Shown: one piece after another, positions 14,498 through 21,421 of the stretch
How the letters are laid out: every line of letters begins with the position of its first letter
Numbering within the stretch: the first letter of the stretch is position 1
DNA from: Ruminococcaceae bacterium UBA2656
Lineage (GTDB): Bacteria; Bacillota; Clostridia; Oscillospirales; Acutalibacteraceae
Direction: 5' to 3'
NCBI GenBank assembly: GCA_002359465.1
Contig: DENA01000022.1
Coordinates: 1 to 33,902, forward strand
DNA: 33,902 bases
The notes under the pieces: model-generated
What the model was told of the DNA's origin: nothing
The model's input: only the letters and a program-made list of their open reading frames with translations
Databases searched by the model: none
Position numbers and translations under genes: made by a program

Positions 14498-15294
14498 ATC
14501 ACTCCTTCTGCAATCTGTGTGAATATCGCAAGTATTGCTCCAATAATACCAATGCAAATCATTGCTAAAAGCACCAAAGGCAGATCACCGGAGTCCATGC
14601 CTCTTGTAATCAAGAATCCCACACCTGAATTTGCACCCAGCATTTCCGCCGCCAAAACAACCATCCAGCCGGCACTTGCCGAGGTGCGGACACCTGCAAA
14701 TATAGCGTCTAATGCGGATGGAATTGCAATCTGAAACAGCTTTTGCCTGCTGCTGGCATTAAATATCGTCCCGACATCCAAATACAGTTTATTCACATTG
14801 CTCATGCCGGCCTGCGTATTTACCACCACCGGCATAACCGCTCCGATAAAAACAAGCAGGATTTTAGATCCTTCGCTGGTGCCGAACCAAATGGTAAATA
14901 ACGGTATCCATGCCAAAGGCGGCACTGCCCGGAAGGCTGTAAAGACAGGGCCGAACAGAGCATTGCATTTTTTGCTCCATCCCAGCAGGATGCCAAAAGA
15001 AATCCCCAAAATCCAGGACAGCACCAGCGCTGTAACAACTCTTTCCAGACTGGCAAGGATGTGTCCCCACAGGCTTAAATTTTTAATCGGCTTGTGCAGT
15101 AACACCAACAACCTGTGCCACGTTGCAGCCGGAGAAGGGAATTGTGAATTCCCGGAACTTGATGCCAAAAGCCATATGGCAATCAGCAGAATGACGGATA
15201 CGATGGGAAGGGCTTTGTAAATCTGTTTTTTCCGGATTTCCTGTTTGTCATATTCGCTTAATATCAGGTTTTGTTTTTTCATAATTTTTTCCAT
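14467..15294 (-). CDS. NitT/TauT-type ABC transporter permease (A)
   Basis: 275-residue inner-membrane permease with about six membrane segments. The charged N-terminus is followed by [16 protein letters not shown]. The binding-protein-dependent transport domain carries an EAA-type cytoplasmic loop ([19 protein letters not shown]) for ATPase docking, then [22 protein letters not shown] typical of SsuC/TauC relatives. RBS AAGG seven bases before ATG 15294; a second in-frame ATG lies at 15282. Its start overlaps the end of permease B by 16 bases. Its sequence clearly differs from permease B, so the channel is probably a heterodimer. Confidence 0.88.
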   Translation of the reverse strand: MEKIMKKQNLILSEYDKQEIRKKQIYKALPIVSVILLIAIWLLASSSGNSQFPSPAATWHRLLVLLHKPIKNLSLWGHILASLERVVTALVLSWILGISFGILLGWSKKCNALFGPVFTAFRAVPPLAWIPLFTIWFGTSEGSKILLVFIGAVMPVVVNTQAGMSNVNKLYLDVGTIFNASSRQKLFQIAIPSALDAIFAGVRTSASAGWMVVLAAEMLGANSGVGFLITRGMDSGDLPLVLLAMICIGIIGAILAIFTQIAEGVICPWTRKRSN

Positions 15295-16115
15295 CCTAAT
15301 ACCTTATTTTCAACCACACTCAAGATGGAGGTCAATAATGTGCCGATAACTCCGATCACAACGATTCCTAAAATGATAATATCAGGGCGTGCAAACTGTC
15401 TTCCCATTAATATCATATATCCCAGGCCCGCCGATGCGGACAGCATTTCAGCCGCCACTAACGTCGCCCATGAATTTCCAAGCGCTACTCTTACTCCGGC
15501 AAAAGTCATTGTCATAGCCGATGGAATACCAATTTTCAAAAAAATTGTAAAATTTGAAGCTCCGCAGGTCTTTGCCACATTGATCAGTACCGGACTGGTC
15601 TGTTTGATGCCGGTATACGCATTGATAACACACGGAACAAACGCGGAGAAAAAAACAATGAAGGCTTTTGCCTGTAAGCCGATACCAAGCCAAACGATTG
15701 TAAGGGGTATCCATGATATTGGGGGAATCGGGCGTATGATTTCAAAAATCGGCCGCATAAAGCTGTCAAATCCCTTATACCATCCCATAAAAAGTCCCAG
15801 CGGAATACCAATTATTATCGCCAGTAAAAGTCCTGTTAAGGAAACCTGCAGACTGGCCAGCACATTGATGCCTAAAACAGCTCCGTCCGGCGCTGGATTT
15901 GTCAGTTTTACAACGAACAGATTAAATATATCCAACGGTGGCGCCAAGAATTTTTGGGAAATCAGTCCGGAAGATACGCTCATCTGCCATATAAGAAAAA
16001 ATCCCAGAATTCCTATGATAGATAACATTGCCAGAAAATACTCGTTCTTCTTTTTTTGGTTTTTTACAAATGCGATTCGTTCTTCATTGGTAAATTTCTT
16101 TTTGGGTTGATCCAT
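15279..16115 (-). CDS. NitT/TauT-type ABC transporter permease (B)
   Basis: 278-residue permease with six membrane segments. The motif RPIPPISWIPLTIVWLG and the EAA loop (CGASNFTIFLKIGIPSAM) followed by FAGVRVALGNSWATLVAAEML are typical of the nitrate/sulfonate/taurine family. I chose ATG 16115, which follows GGAAGGGATTGAG and gives a lysine-rich cytoplasmic N-terminus (MDQPKKKF); the longer frame to 16265 would overlap the binding-protein gene. It is separated from the binding-protein gene by a hairpin (16154-16185), so it may be expressed at a lower level. It pairs with permease A. Confidence 0.88.
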   Translation of the reverse strand: MDQPKKKFTNEERIAFVKNQKKKNEYFLAMLSIIGILGFFLIWQMSVSSGLISQKFLAPPLDIFNLFVVKLTNPAPDGAVLGINVLASLQVSLTGLLLAIIIGIPLGLFMGWYKGFDSFMRPIFEIIRPIPPISWIPLTIVWLGIGLQAKAFIVFFSAFVPCVINAYTGIKQTSPVLINVAKTCGASNFTIFLKIGIPSAMTMTFAGVRVALGNSWATLVAAEMLSASAGLGYMILMGRQFARPDIIILGIVVIGVIGTLLTSILSVVENKVLGWKKL

Positions 16116-16153
16116 ATTACTCAATCCCTTCCGTGCTTTCAAAATAACTTTTG

Positions 16154-16185
16154 GCTTTTCCCCTGCAAATGAGCAGGGGAAAAGC
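16154..16185 (-). promoter_or_regulatory. Intra-operon hairpin after the binding-protein gene
   Basis: Perfect 13-bp stem GCTTTTCCCCTGC / GCAGGGGAAAAGC with a 6-base loop, between the binding-protein stop and permease B. There is no good U-run on the minus strand. This resembles stabilising hairpins that keep binding-protein mRNA more abundant than permease mRNA. Confidence 0.65.
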
Positions 16186-16221
16186 ACCTGAAAAACATTA
16201 AAGCCCTTACTTTCGACAGTT

Positions 16222-17385
16222 TTATTTCGCGGTGGAATCCATAAGTGTTTTTGCTTCCTTTGCAATGGATGAATCTACCAATCCGTTATCCAGCAATTTT
16301 ACTCTGTCCGAATCCTTATACTTGCCCAGCTTTATAAAGAAGTCCATCGTGATCAGCAGATCTTTTTCCGACTGAACCAGAGGTCTCTTTGTATACAGGC
16401 CTTTTGAGTCTGCCGAGGTTTTTGTCATAAGCTCAATTGATTGATCAAATGTGGGTCCTTTGTAGTATCCCATGATGCTTTTAGCAACATTTTCGTCACA
16501 TTTGATGCCTTCCTCTTCACAGGATTCATTATAATATTGAATTGCTTTTTGTTTGTTCTCGTCGCTTGCATTGATCCATTCAACCGTTTTGTAATAAACC
16601 GCCCAAGCCTTTGTGAGCAGTTCGCGTTTGCTCTTCAAGGCATCCCGTGTGGCTACCAGGCAGCTAACATTGGTCATGCCCAGCTTACCCGCATCCGAAA
16701 CACGCATGTAGCCTTTGCTGTCAGCAGTCAAAGCAAACGCATGCCAGACTGCAAGGCCGTCGCCCTGTCCGCCGTTAAATGCGTTCAGAGCACTTGATAC
16801 ATCCATGTTAACCGATTTAATATCGGACATACTAAGGCCAAGCTTTTCAAGCTGTGTCGCCAAAGTAAAGTGAGCGGTCGTTCCAACAGGATAGAGCCAG
16901 GTCGTCCCTTTCCAATTATCCGGATTGGTAGGATCTTTTGCGATCTTGCTGTCTTTTCTTACAAATATTCCCTGATTATCCTCATAATCAGCTACGCCGA
17001 TCATCGGTGTATCGTGTCCCAGCATTCCAACCAGAACGCCTGAGGCACCTGCGCCGGCAATGTCCCAGTTCTTATTGGCTTCCATCATTGCAGGACCGTT
17101 GGTGAAGGACTGGTATTCAATATTGATATTCAGTTCCTTAAAGAAGCCTTCTTTGTCCGCAATATAAAACGGAATGGAAAGAGCAGAGCCCGCAAAATAT
17201 CCAACGCTCAGCGTCTGGGCCTCTGCAAAAGGTTTTATGCCAAAGGTGGTCTTGCCTTCTGTGCCTTTTTCTCCGGAAGCCGCTGTGGTTGCAGACTTTG
17301 TACTGTCGCCTGACTGTGCGCAGCCGCTCAGAAGGGATACGCTTAACGCTAAAACCAGTATTATGCTTAGTAATCTCCTTTTCAT
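16222..17385 (-). CDS. NitT/TauT-type ABC transporter substrate-binding lipoprotein
   Basis: 387-residue exported lipoprotein. A signal peptide (MKRRLLSIILVLALSVSLL) ends in lipobox LSGC with Cys22, followed by a Ser/Thr/Gly-rich linker. The periplasmic-binding fold of the NMT1/TauA type begins near 58 (LSVGYFAGSALSIPFYIADKEGFF) and contains the hinge-typical WDIAGAGASGVLVGM. RBS GGGAGGAACTT precedes ATG 17385. It delivers the substrate to permeases A and B. Known family ligands are nitrate, bicarbonate, aliphatic sulfonates, taurine, thiamine precursors and aromatic acids; nothing here fixes the ligand. A hairpin on each side (17415-17458 and 16154-16185) probably raises its expression. Confidence 0.88.
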   Translation of the reverse strand: MKRRLLSIILVLALSVSLLSGCAQSGDSTKSATTAASGEKGTEGKTTFGIKPFAEAQTLSVGYFAGSALSIPFYIADKEGFFKELNINIEYQSFTNGPAMMEANKNWDIAGAGASGVLVGMLGHDTPMIGVADYEDNQGIFVRKDSKIAKDPTNPDNWKGTTWLYPVGTTAHFTLATQLEKLGLSMSDIKSVNMDVSSALNAFNGGQGDGLAVWHAFALTADSKGYMRVSDAGKLGMTNVSCLVATRDALKSKRELLTKAWAVYYKTVEWINASDENKQKAIQYYNESCEEEGIKCDENVAKSIMGYYKGPTFDQSIELMTKTSADSKGLYTKRPLVQSEKDLLITMDFFIKLGKYKDSDRVKLLDNGLVDSSIAKEAKTLMDSTAK

Positions 17386-17414
17386 TTTTAAGTTCCTCCC
17401 AAATTTTTATTGTC

Positions 17415-17458
17415 AAATATGAGAATTTAAAAAGCAATATTTTTAAATTCTCATATTT
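17415..17458 (-). promoter_or_regulatory. 19-bp perfect inverted repeat between larA-like and binding-protein genes
   Basis: AAATATGAGAATTTAAAAA and its exact inverse flank a six-base loop. The stem is AT-rich, its minus-strand 3' arm is followed by GACAATAAAAATTT, and it ends 29 bases before the binding-protein ATG. It could be a partial terminator after the LarA-like gene, an mRNA-stabilising hairpin, or a palindromic operator. Confidence 0.6.
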
Positions 17459-17499
17459 TTGACCTTATTTTTTGTCTGCTCTCCGTTCTGTTTTACGAA

Positions 17500-18963
17500 T
17501 TAATACAAACCTTTCGGGTTGTCATCCTTCATGCAAAGGTGAACGGCTCCGAGTTTATATGTCTGCGGAAGAGCAAGAATATTCGGGTTGGGACCCACAA
17601 ACTTTTTCTCCGCATCAGCCAGTGCCTCTTCAAATGTCGCACGGGTCTTCAGGCCCATGCTTCTCGCAATGCCGGGTTCACGCGCGCCGACAATGTAGAT
17701 AGCGCTTGTATCCATCTCGGCAAGATGGCCGCAGCTCATCATGCTGAAACCGTGGAACGGATGGAACGCATTTGCAAAGCGGTATTGGCGGATATACTCT
17801 TCCTTCGTTGCAAAATACTCGCCGTAATGATCCATATCCGGCAGGGTCTGATTGTAGTCGTGCTGGAACATAGTATACAGTTCAGGCAGATACGGCCATC
17901 TCTCCTCATGGAAGTAGCCGTCGCAGATGCTGGAAACAATGAACACGCAATGATCCGACATGATACGCTTGTGACGGATTACCTGAGCGGACAGTGCCTG
18001 CATCATCTGGATCGGATTGGTTCCCATCCCGTTTCCATAGTGAAAATTGGTCGGCATACCGAACACAATTACGTCGTACTTCTTTTCCGCCCACTTAACA
18101 AACGTTCTCTTGTCTGCCATCTTCCAGCTGATAGGCTGCATTTCCTTTGCATAGCCGCTGTTGATCTCAATCTGACGGGAGATCGTATCCAGTACCGCGT
18201 CACAACAGAAAAACTTCTTGCCCATTTTTTCTTCCATAAACATGCCCTGCTGATCGAACTTGTAGCGCATCTCGCTGTGCGTTGAAACGGGCACAAAGTC
18301 AGGCCTGTGCATAACTTCCGGCACATGATGCGCGCCGATGCTCCTCCAATGGCTGATGCCTGTTGCGCAGTGCTTGTAGCCGCCGGAATAACCGCCGTAC
18401 GGGTTGCCCTGCGTGTGTCCGATCAGAATTGCAACATCTGCATCGTATACGTATTTATTCATAATAACATGATCGCCGTGATCCGTATATCCCAAATCAA
18501 TCGTATGATCGGGATCTTCGCTGTCGTGGCTCGTGATCTGGTGGGTCGGATAGAACTCATGGAACAGGTCGTCGCCCAGAATTGTCTGCATTTCCTGTAC
18601 CGTTGCGCGCGGATGCAGCCCGTTGGAGAACAGCAGCAGAATGTCCTTTTTTTCCACACCGGCAGAGTACAGCTCATTCAGGCAGGCGCGAATGGCAACC
18701 TTGCGGTGGCTCGTAGGCTGGTTTCCGCCTTTTACAATATCGGGGATGACAATGACGACGGAGCTGCCCTTGTGAGCCAGTTCGGTCAGAGTGGGCATTC
18801 CGATCGGGTTGCGGATGGAATCGAGGGTCGCTTTATAAAGCGTGTCCCAGTCCTGCGGCAGGCAGGGCGGATCCGGCACGGTTGTTCCGGGGATAAATAC
18901 ATCGGTGCTATCCGGCAAGTTCGCATTCATCATACCCTGTCCGTATTCAAATTCTAATTTCAT
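17500..18963 (-). CDS. LarA-family (nickel-pincer hydroxyacid racemase/epimerase) homologue with altered active site
   Basis: 487-residue member of the LarA/DUF2088 family, whose founders interconvert D- and L-2-hydroxyacids with a lysine-bound nickel-pincer cofactor. By hand alignment to Lactiplantibacillus LarA (numbering from memory), the first catalytic histidine (H108) is His117 in NGLHPRAT, the cofactor lysine (K184) is Lys197 in GYSGGYKH, the nickel-ligand histidine (H200) is His213 and Gln295 is Gln319. Three positions differ: Arg75 is Lys78, the second catalytic histidine (H174) is Asn187, and Lys298 is Gln322. It can thus probably hold the cofactor but may do different chemistry or use another substrate. 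It starts five bases after the stop of the dehydrogenase gene. No cofactor genes (larB, larC, larE) are in the window. Confidence 0.82.
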   Translation of the reverse strand: MKLEFEYGQGMMNANLPDSTDVFIPGTTVPDPPCLPQDWDTLYKATLDSIRNPIGMPTLTELAHKGSSVVIVIPDIVKGGNQPTSHRKVAIRACLNELYSAGVEKKDILLLFSNGLHPRATVQEMQTILGDDLFHEFYPTHQITSHDSEDPDHTIDLGYTDHGDHVIMNKYVYDADVAILIGHTQGNPYGGYSGGYKHCATGISHWRSIGAHHVPEVMHRPDFVPVSTHSEMRYKFDQQGMFMEEKMGKKFFCCDAVLDTISRQIEINSGYAKEMQPISWKMADKRTFVKWAEKKYDVIVFGMPTNFHYGNGMGTNPIQMMQALSAQVIRHKRIMSDHCVFIVSSICDGYFHEERWPYLPELYTMFQHDYNQTLPDMDHYGEYFATKEEYIRQYRFANAFHPFHGFSMMSCGHLAEMDTSAIYIVGAREPGIARSMGLKTRATFEEALADAEKKFVGPNPNILALPQTYKLGAVHLCMKDDNPKGLY

Positions 18964-18968
18964 AATGT

Positions 18969-19883
18969 TTATTTCTCCTCTCTGTAATGGCGGTCATAAA
19001 CTTTATATAACGCGCTTGTATCTCTGCTGCCAAGGCCATTGGCACTGGCAATTTCATTGTACATCTGTACGGTCCCTGCAATAACGGAGGGCGCTTTCGC
19101 ATCTTTAGCCATTTGAAGGGCCAGCTTGGTATCCTTGATAAGCAGGTCGACTGTGAAGGTGGGATGGGTGTAGTCCTCGGCAACGATATTCTTCCCAACT
19201 TCCTTGAACAATCCGCTCACCGTCGCGGCACCGCTGCCGGCAACCGTTTCAAAGAATACTTTCTTATCAACACCGACCTTGTCGGCAATTGCCATAACCT
19301 CCGAAGAAATGGCGTTGATTGTTGAAAACATCATTTGGTTGAGCAGTTTAAGTGCATTTCCGGAACCCGATTCGCCAACATGAACCGCATTCCCCGCAAA
19401 GGCTGACAGCACCGGACGCACATACTCAAGCGCTTCGGGATTGCCGCCGGTCGGAAGCATCCATTTTCCTACAGCGGACGGTCTGCCAAGAATTGAGCAG
19501 TCAAGGTACGCGGCGCCTTTCTGAGAAATCCGCTGTGCAATCGATCTTGTAGTGTTTGGATCGACCGTACTGGTATCAATAATGACGTGGTCACTGCTTA
19601 CTGCTTCAAAAACGCCACCCGCGCCGAACACCACTTCCTCAATTTGGGCCGGTCCAGGTAAAGACATTAATACCACTTTACAAGCATTTGCCACTTCTTT
19701 TGGGGTCTTGACAACCAGGGCTCCCGCCGTCCTTGCGTATTCTGCCGCAGCAGGGAACTTGTCATAAGCGGTCACCGCCCAGCCGGCTTTCAGCAGACTG
19801 TCCAGCATACATTTCCCCATGGTTCCGACGCCGATTAAACCAACTCTCTCAATAGGTTTATCGGAACTTGTCCAACATTCCAT
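18969..19883 (-). CDS. Beta-hydroxyacid dehydrogenase (3-hydroxyisobutyrate dehydrogenase family)
   Basis: 304-residue NAD(P)-dependent dehydrogenase. The Rossmann motif GLIGVGTMG (15-23), the DTSTVDPNTTR stretch (103-113) and the catalytic lysine Lys179 in GSGNALKLLNQ are as expected. The substrate loop usually reads DAPVSGG; here it is DCSILGRPSAVG (128-139), closer to the GRTSA-type loop I recall from YihU, the sulfolactaldehyde reductase. Start ATG 19883 is set by AAAAGGAGGAA eight bases before it; ATG 19937 has no site. It is the first gene of the LarA-like/transporter operon and likely reduces or oxidises an aldehyde or hydroxyacid linked to the LarA-like enzyme. The substrate is unknown. 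Confidence 0.85.
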   Translation of the reverse strand: MECWTSSDKPIERVGLIGVGTMGKCMLDSLLKAGWAVTAYDKFPAAAEYARTAGALVVKTPKEVANACKVVLMSLPGPAQIEEVVFGAGGVFEAVSSDHVIIDTSTVDPNTTRSIAQRISQKGAAYLDCSILGRPSAVGKWMLPTGGNPEALEYVRPVLSAFAGNAVHVGESGSGNALKLLNQMMFSTINAISSEVMAIADKVGVDKKVFFETVAGSGAATVSGLFKEVGKNIVAEDYTHPTFTVDLLIKDTKLALQMAKDAKAPSVIAGTVQMYNEIASANGLGSRDTSALYKVYDRHYREEK

Positions 19884-20150
19884 AAAAGATTCCTCCTTTT
19901 GCATCCTTGTTATTTGGGATATTCCACGTTCTTGCAATGATCAAAGCAACATTGATGAATTATTTTGTCTTGGCGCTCCATTTCAATTCCGGATGACAAC
20001 TTACATTATGCAGTTGGTGCCAAAAAAACGTCCGGCAGCAGCATCATGCCCCTCATTTCAGCAAACATCATGATTTTTAATTGATTTTAAGTCCGGCAAA
20101 TAGACGTCATTGCAAATCTGTACAAAAATACTTCTTTTAAATTTTAACAA

Positions 20151-20179
20151 TTGACATTTTTTTCAACTGGTATTAAACT
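20151..20179 (+). promoter_or_regulatory. sigmaA-type promoter toward the second tauE
   Basis: TTGACA (20151-20156), 17 bases, TAAACT (20174-20179). The -10 box and the likely start site lie inside the 30-bp palindrome, so a bound regulator would block it. Confidence 0.6.
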
Positions 20180-20192
20180 TAATACCAGTTGA
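20163..20192. promoter_or_regulatory. 30-bp perfect palindrome, candidate GntR operator
   Basis: Two exact 14-base arms (TCAACTGGTATTAA and its inverse) around a 2-base centre. Inner CTGGTAT/ATACCAG arms are in keeping with HutC-type GntR sites. It overlaps the plus promoter and lies about 100 bases downstream of the minus-promoter start, where a bound protein could act as a roadblock. The nearby gntR (12117-12869) is the obvious candidate binder. Confidence 0.72.
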
Positions 20193-20298
20193 TGCTACCA
20201 AACCTGCCGTAAATAACAATTTCCAAACTACTGCTTTTAAAACATCCAATACCGCACCAAACGCGTTGCAAAGTTGAACTTAGCCAAATAACAGCTAA

Positions 20299-20327
20299 AT
20301 CATAAGACTTTTTTATGCAGTTGTCAA
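20299..20327 (-). promoter_or_regulatory. sigmaA-type promoter of the dehydrogenase/larA-like/ABC operon
   Basis: On the minus strand, TTGACA (20322-20327), 17 bases, TATGAT (20299-20304), nearly consensus. The start would be near 20292, giving a leader of about 410 bases that runs across the palindrome. Confidence 0.7.
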
Positions 20328-20562
20328 TATGTGATTTTTGAATTGCTTTGCAATTAATTCGCTGTAAACCTTCAGCCGCCGGACAATCGGCATTTAAAAT
20401 TACCAAATAAAATATTCCAACAGATTAAAGCCGGGAGGTCATGCCTAGACGGAATAATTATTTAATTTCATGATAGTCCGTACTCTACTTCTGCACCTGA
20501 AAAAGACGAAGTGCACAAAAACCATATAACATTATTATTAAATAAGGAGATTTTACATATTT

Positions 20563-21351
20563 ATGAGTTTTTTGTTTTTTATTGTCAGTTTTTTTGCATC
20601 TACCGTTGGGGCAATCAGCGGCATTGGCGGAGGCGTCATTATCAAACCTGTATTGGATGCAATAAGCGGACTCAACGTTTCAACCATCAGCTTTATGAGC
20701 GGCTGCACCGTCCTTGCCATGACCACCGTGTCGGTATTCAAGAGTATTCGGTCCGGTATCCAAATTGACAGAAAAAAAAGCACTCTGCTTGCCGTGGGCA
20801 GCGTAGTCGGCGGTGTTTTTGGAAAACTCATATTCAATCTTGCAAAACAGTTTTTACGGCATGACGCGATGGTCGGCATGATTCAGGCAATCCTGCTTAT
20901 CATTATGACCGTCGGTGTGCTTATTTACGTACTCTGCCGCAAACGAATCAAAACGCTGATTATCGACAATGTTTGTTTTATCCTGCTGATGGGGTTACTG
21001 CTCGGTTTTTTGTCCTCTTTTCTTGGAATTGGAGGCGGACCTATCAATCTTGCAATTCTCGCCTACTTCTTTTCAATGGACAGCAAAACGGCTGCCGCAA
21101 ACTCGATTTATATCATTCTCTTTTCACAGATATCCAGCCTCCTGTTTACCGTCACAAGCGGAACAATCCCAGCGTTTCAGCCTGTTTCATTGAGCGTCAT
21201 GATGCTGGGAGGTGTACTGGGAGGTTTTATGGGCAGCATGGCAAGCGCTAAAATGACCAACAAAAATGTGGACCGTCTGTTCTGCATTGTAATGGCAATG
21301 ATTATCCTGATCAATTGCAGCAATATATTCCAATACTGTAAGCTGCTCTGA
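20563..21351 (+). CDS. TauE/SafE-family membrane exporter (second copy)
   Basis: 262-residue membrane protein with about eight hydrophobic segments and the family's internal repeat: each half opens with a glycine motif, ISGIGGGVIIKP near 18-29 and LGIGGGPINLAIL near 155-167. This is a closer match to the TauE/SafE consensus than the copy at 11355. An AAGGAG site lies 13 bases before ATG 20563, which is long, so initiation may be weak or a rare start nearer the site may be used. Transcribed away from the dehydrogenase/larA-like operon and under the palindrome-covered promoter, it probably exports an anionic product or excess substrate of that pathway. The chemoreceptor gene follows 70 bases later. 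Confidence 0.85.
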   Translation: MSFLFFIVSFFASTVGAISGIGGGVIIKPVLDAISGLNVSTISFMSGCTVLAMTTVSVFKSIRSGIQIDRKKSTLLAVGSVVGGVFGKLIFNLAKQFLRHDAMVGMIQAILLIIMTVGVLIYVLCRKRIKTLIIDNVCFILLMGLLLGFLSSFLGIGGGPINLAILAYFFSMDSKTAAANSIYIILFSQISSLLFTVTSGTIPAFQPVSLSVMMLGGVLGGFMGSMASAKMTNKNVDRLFCIVMAMIILINCSNIFQYCKLL

Positions 21352-21421
21352 TTCCGTAAAATCGCCATGACAAAAATTCAGACCGTCCGGTTCAGGAATA
21401 TAATAAATGGAGTGGATAATA

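Larger units (their letters stand above)
19884..20562. other. 679-base divergent intergenic region with two promoters and an operator
   Basis: No gene is supported here. It holds a minus promoter at 20299-20327, a plus promoter at 20151-20179 and a perfect palindrome at 20163-20192. Because the minus promoter lies to the right of the plus promoter, the two transcripts would overlap by about 100 bases at their 5' ends. Both leaders are long (about 410 bases to the dehydrogenase, about 380 to the exporter). A 75-codon minus frame at 20179-20406 has no ribosome site or recognisable sequence. Confidence 0.6.

Noticed and set aside
15271..16110. Plus-strand reading frame of 279 codons opposite permease B
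   Set aside because: Antisense to a clear permease gene, low-complexity hydrophilic product, no ribosome site.
20179..20406. 75-codon minus-strand ORF in the divergent promoter region
   Set aside because: It overlaps the operator and the minus promoter and has no ribosome site or recognisable sequence.
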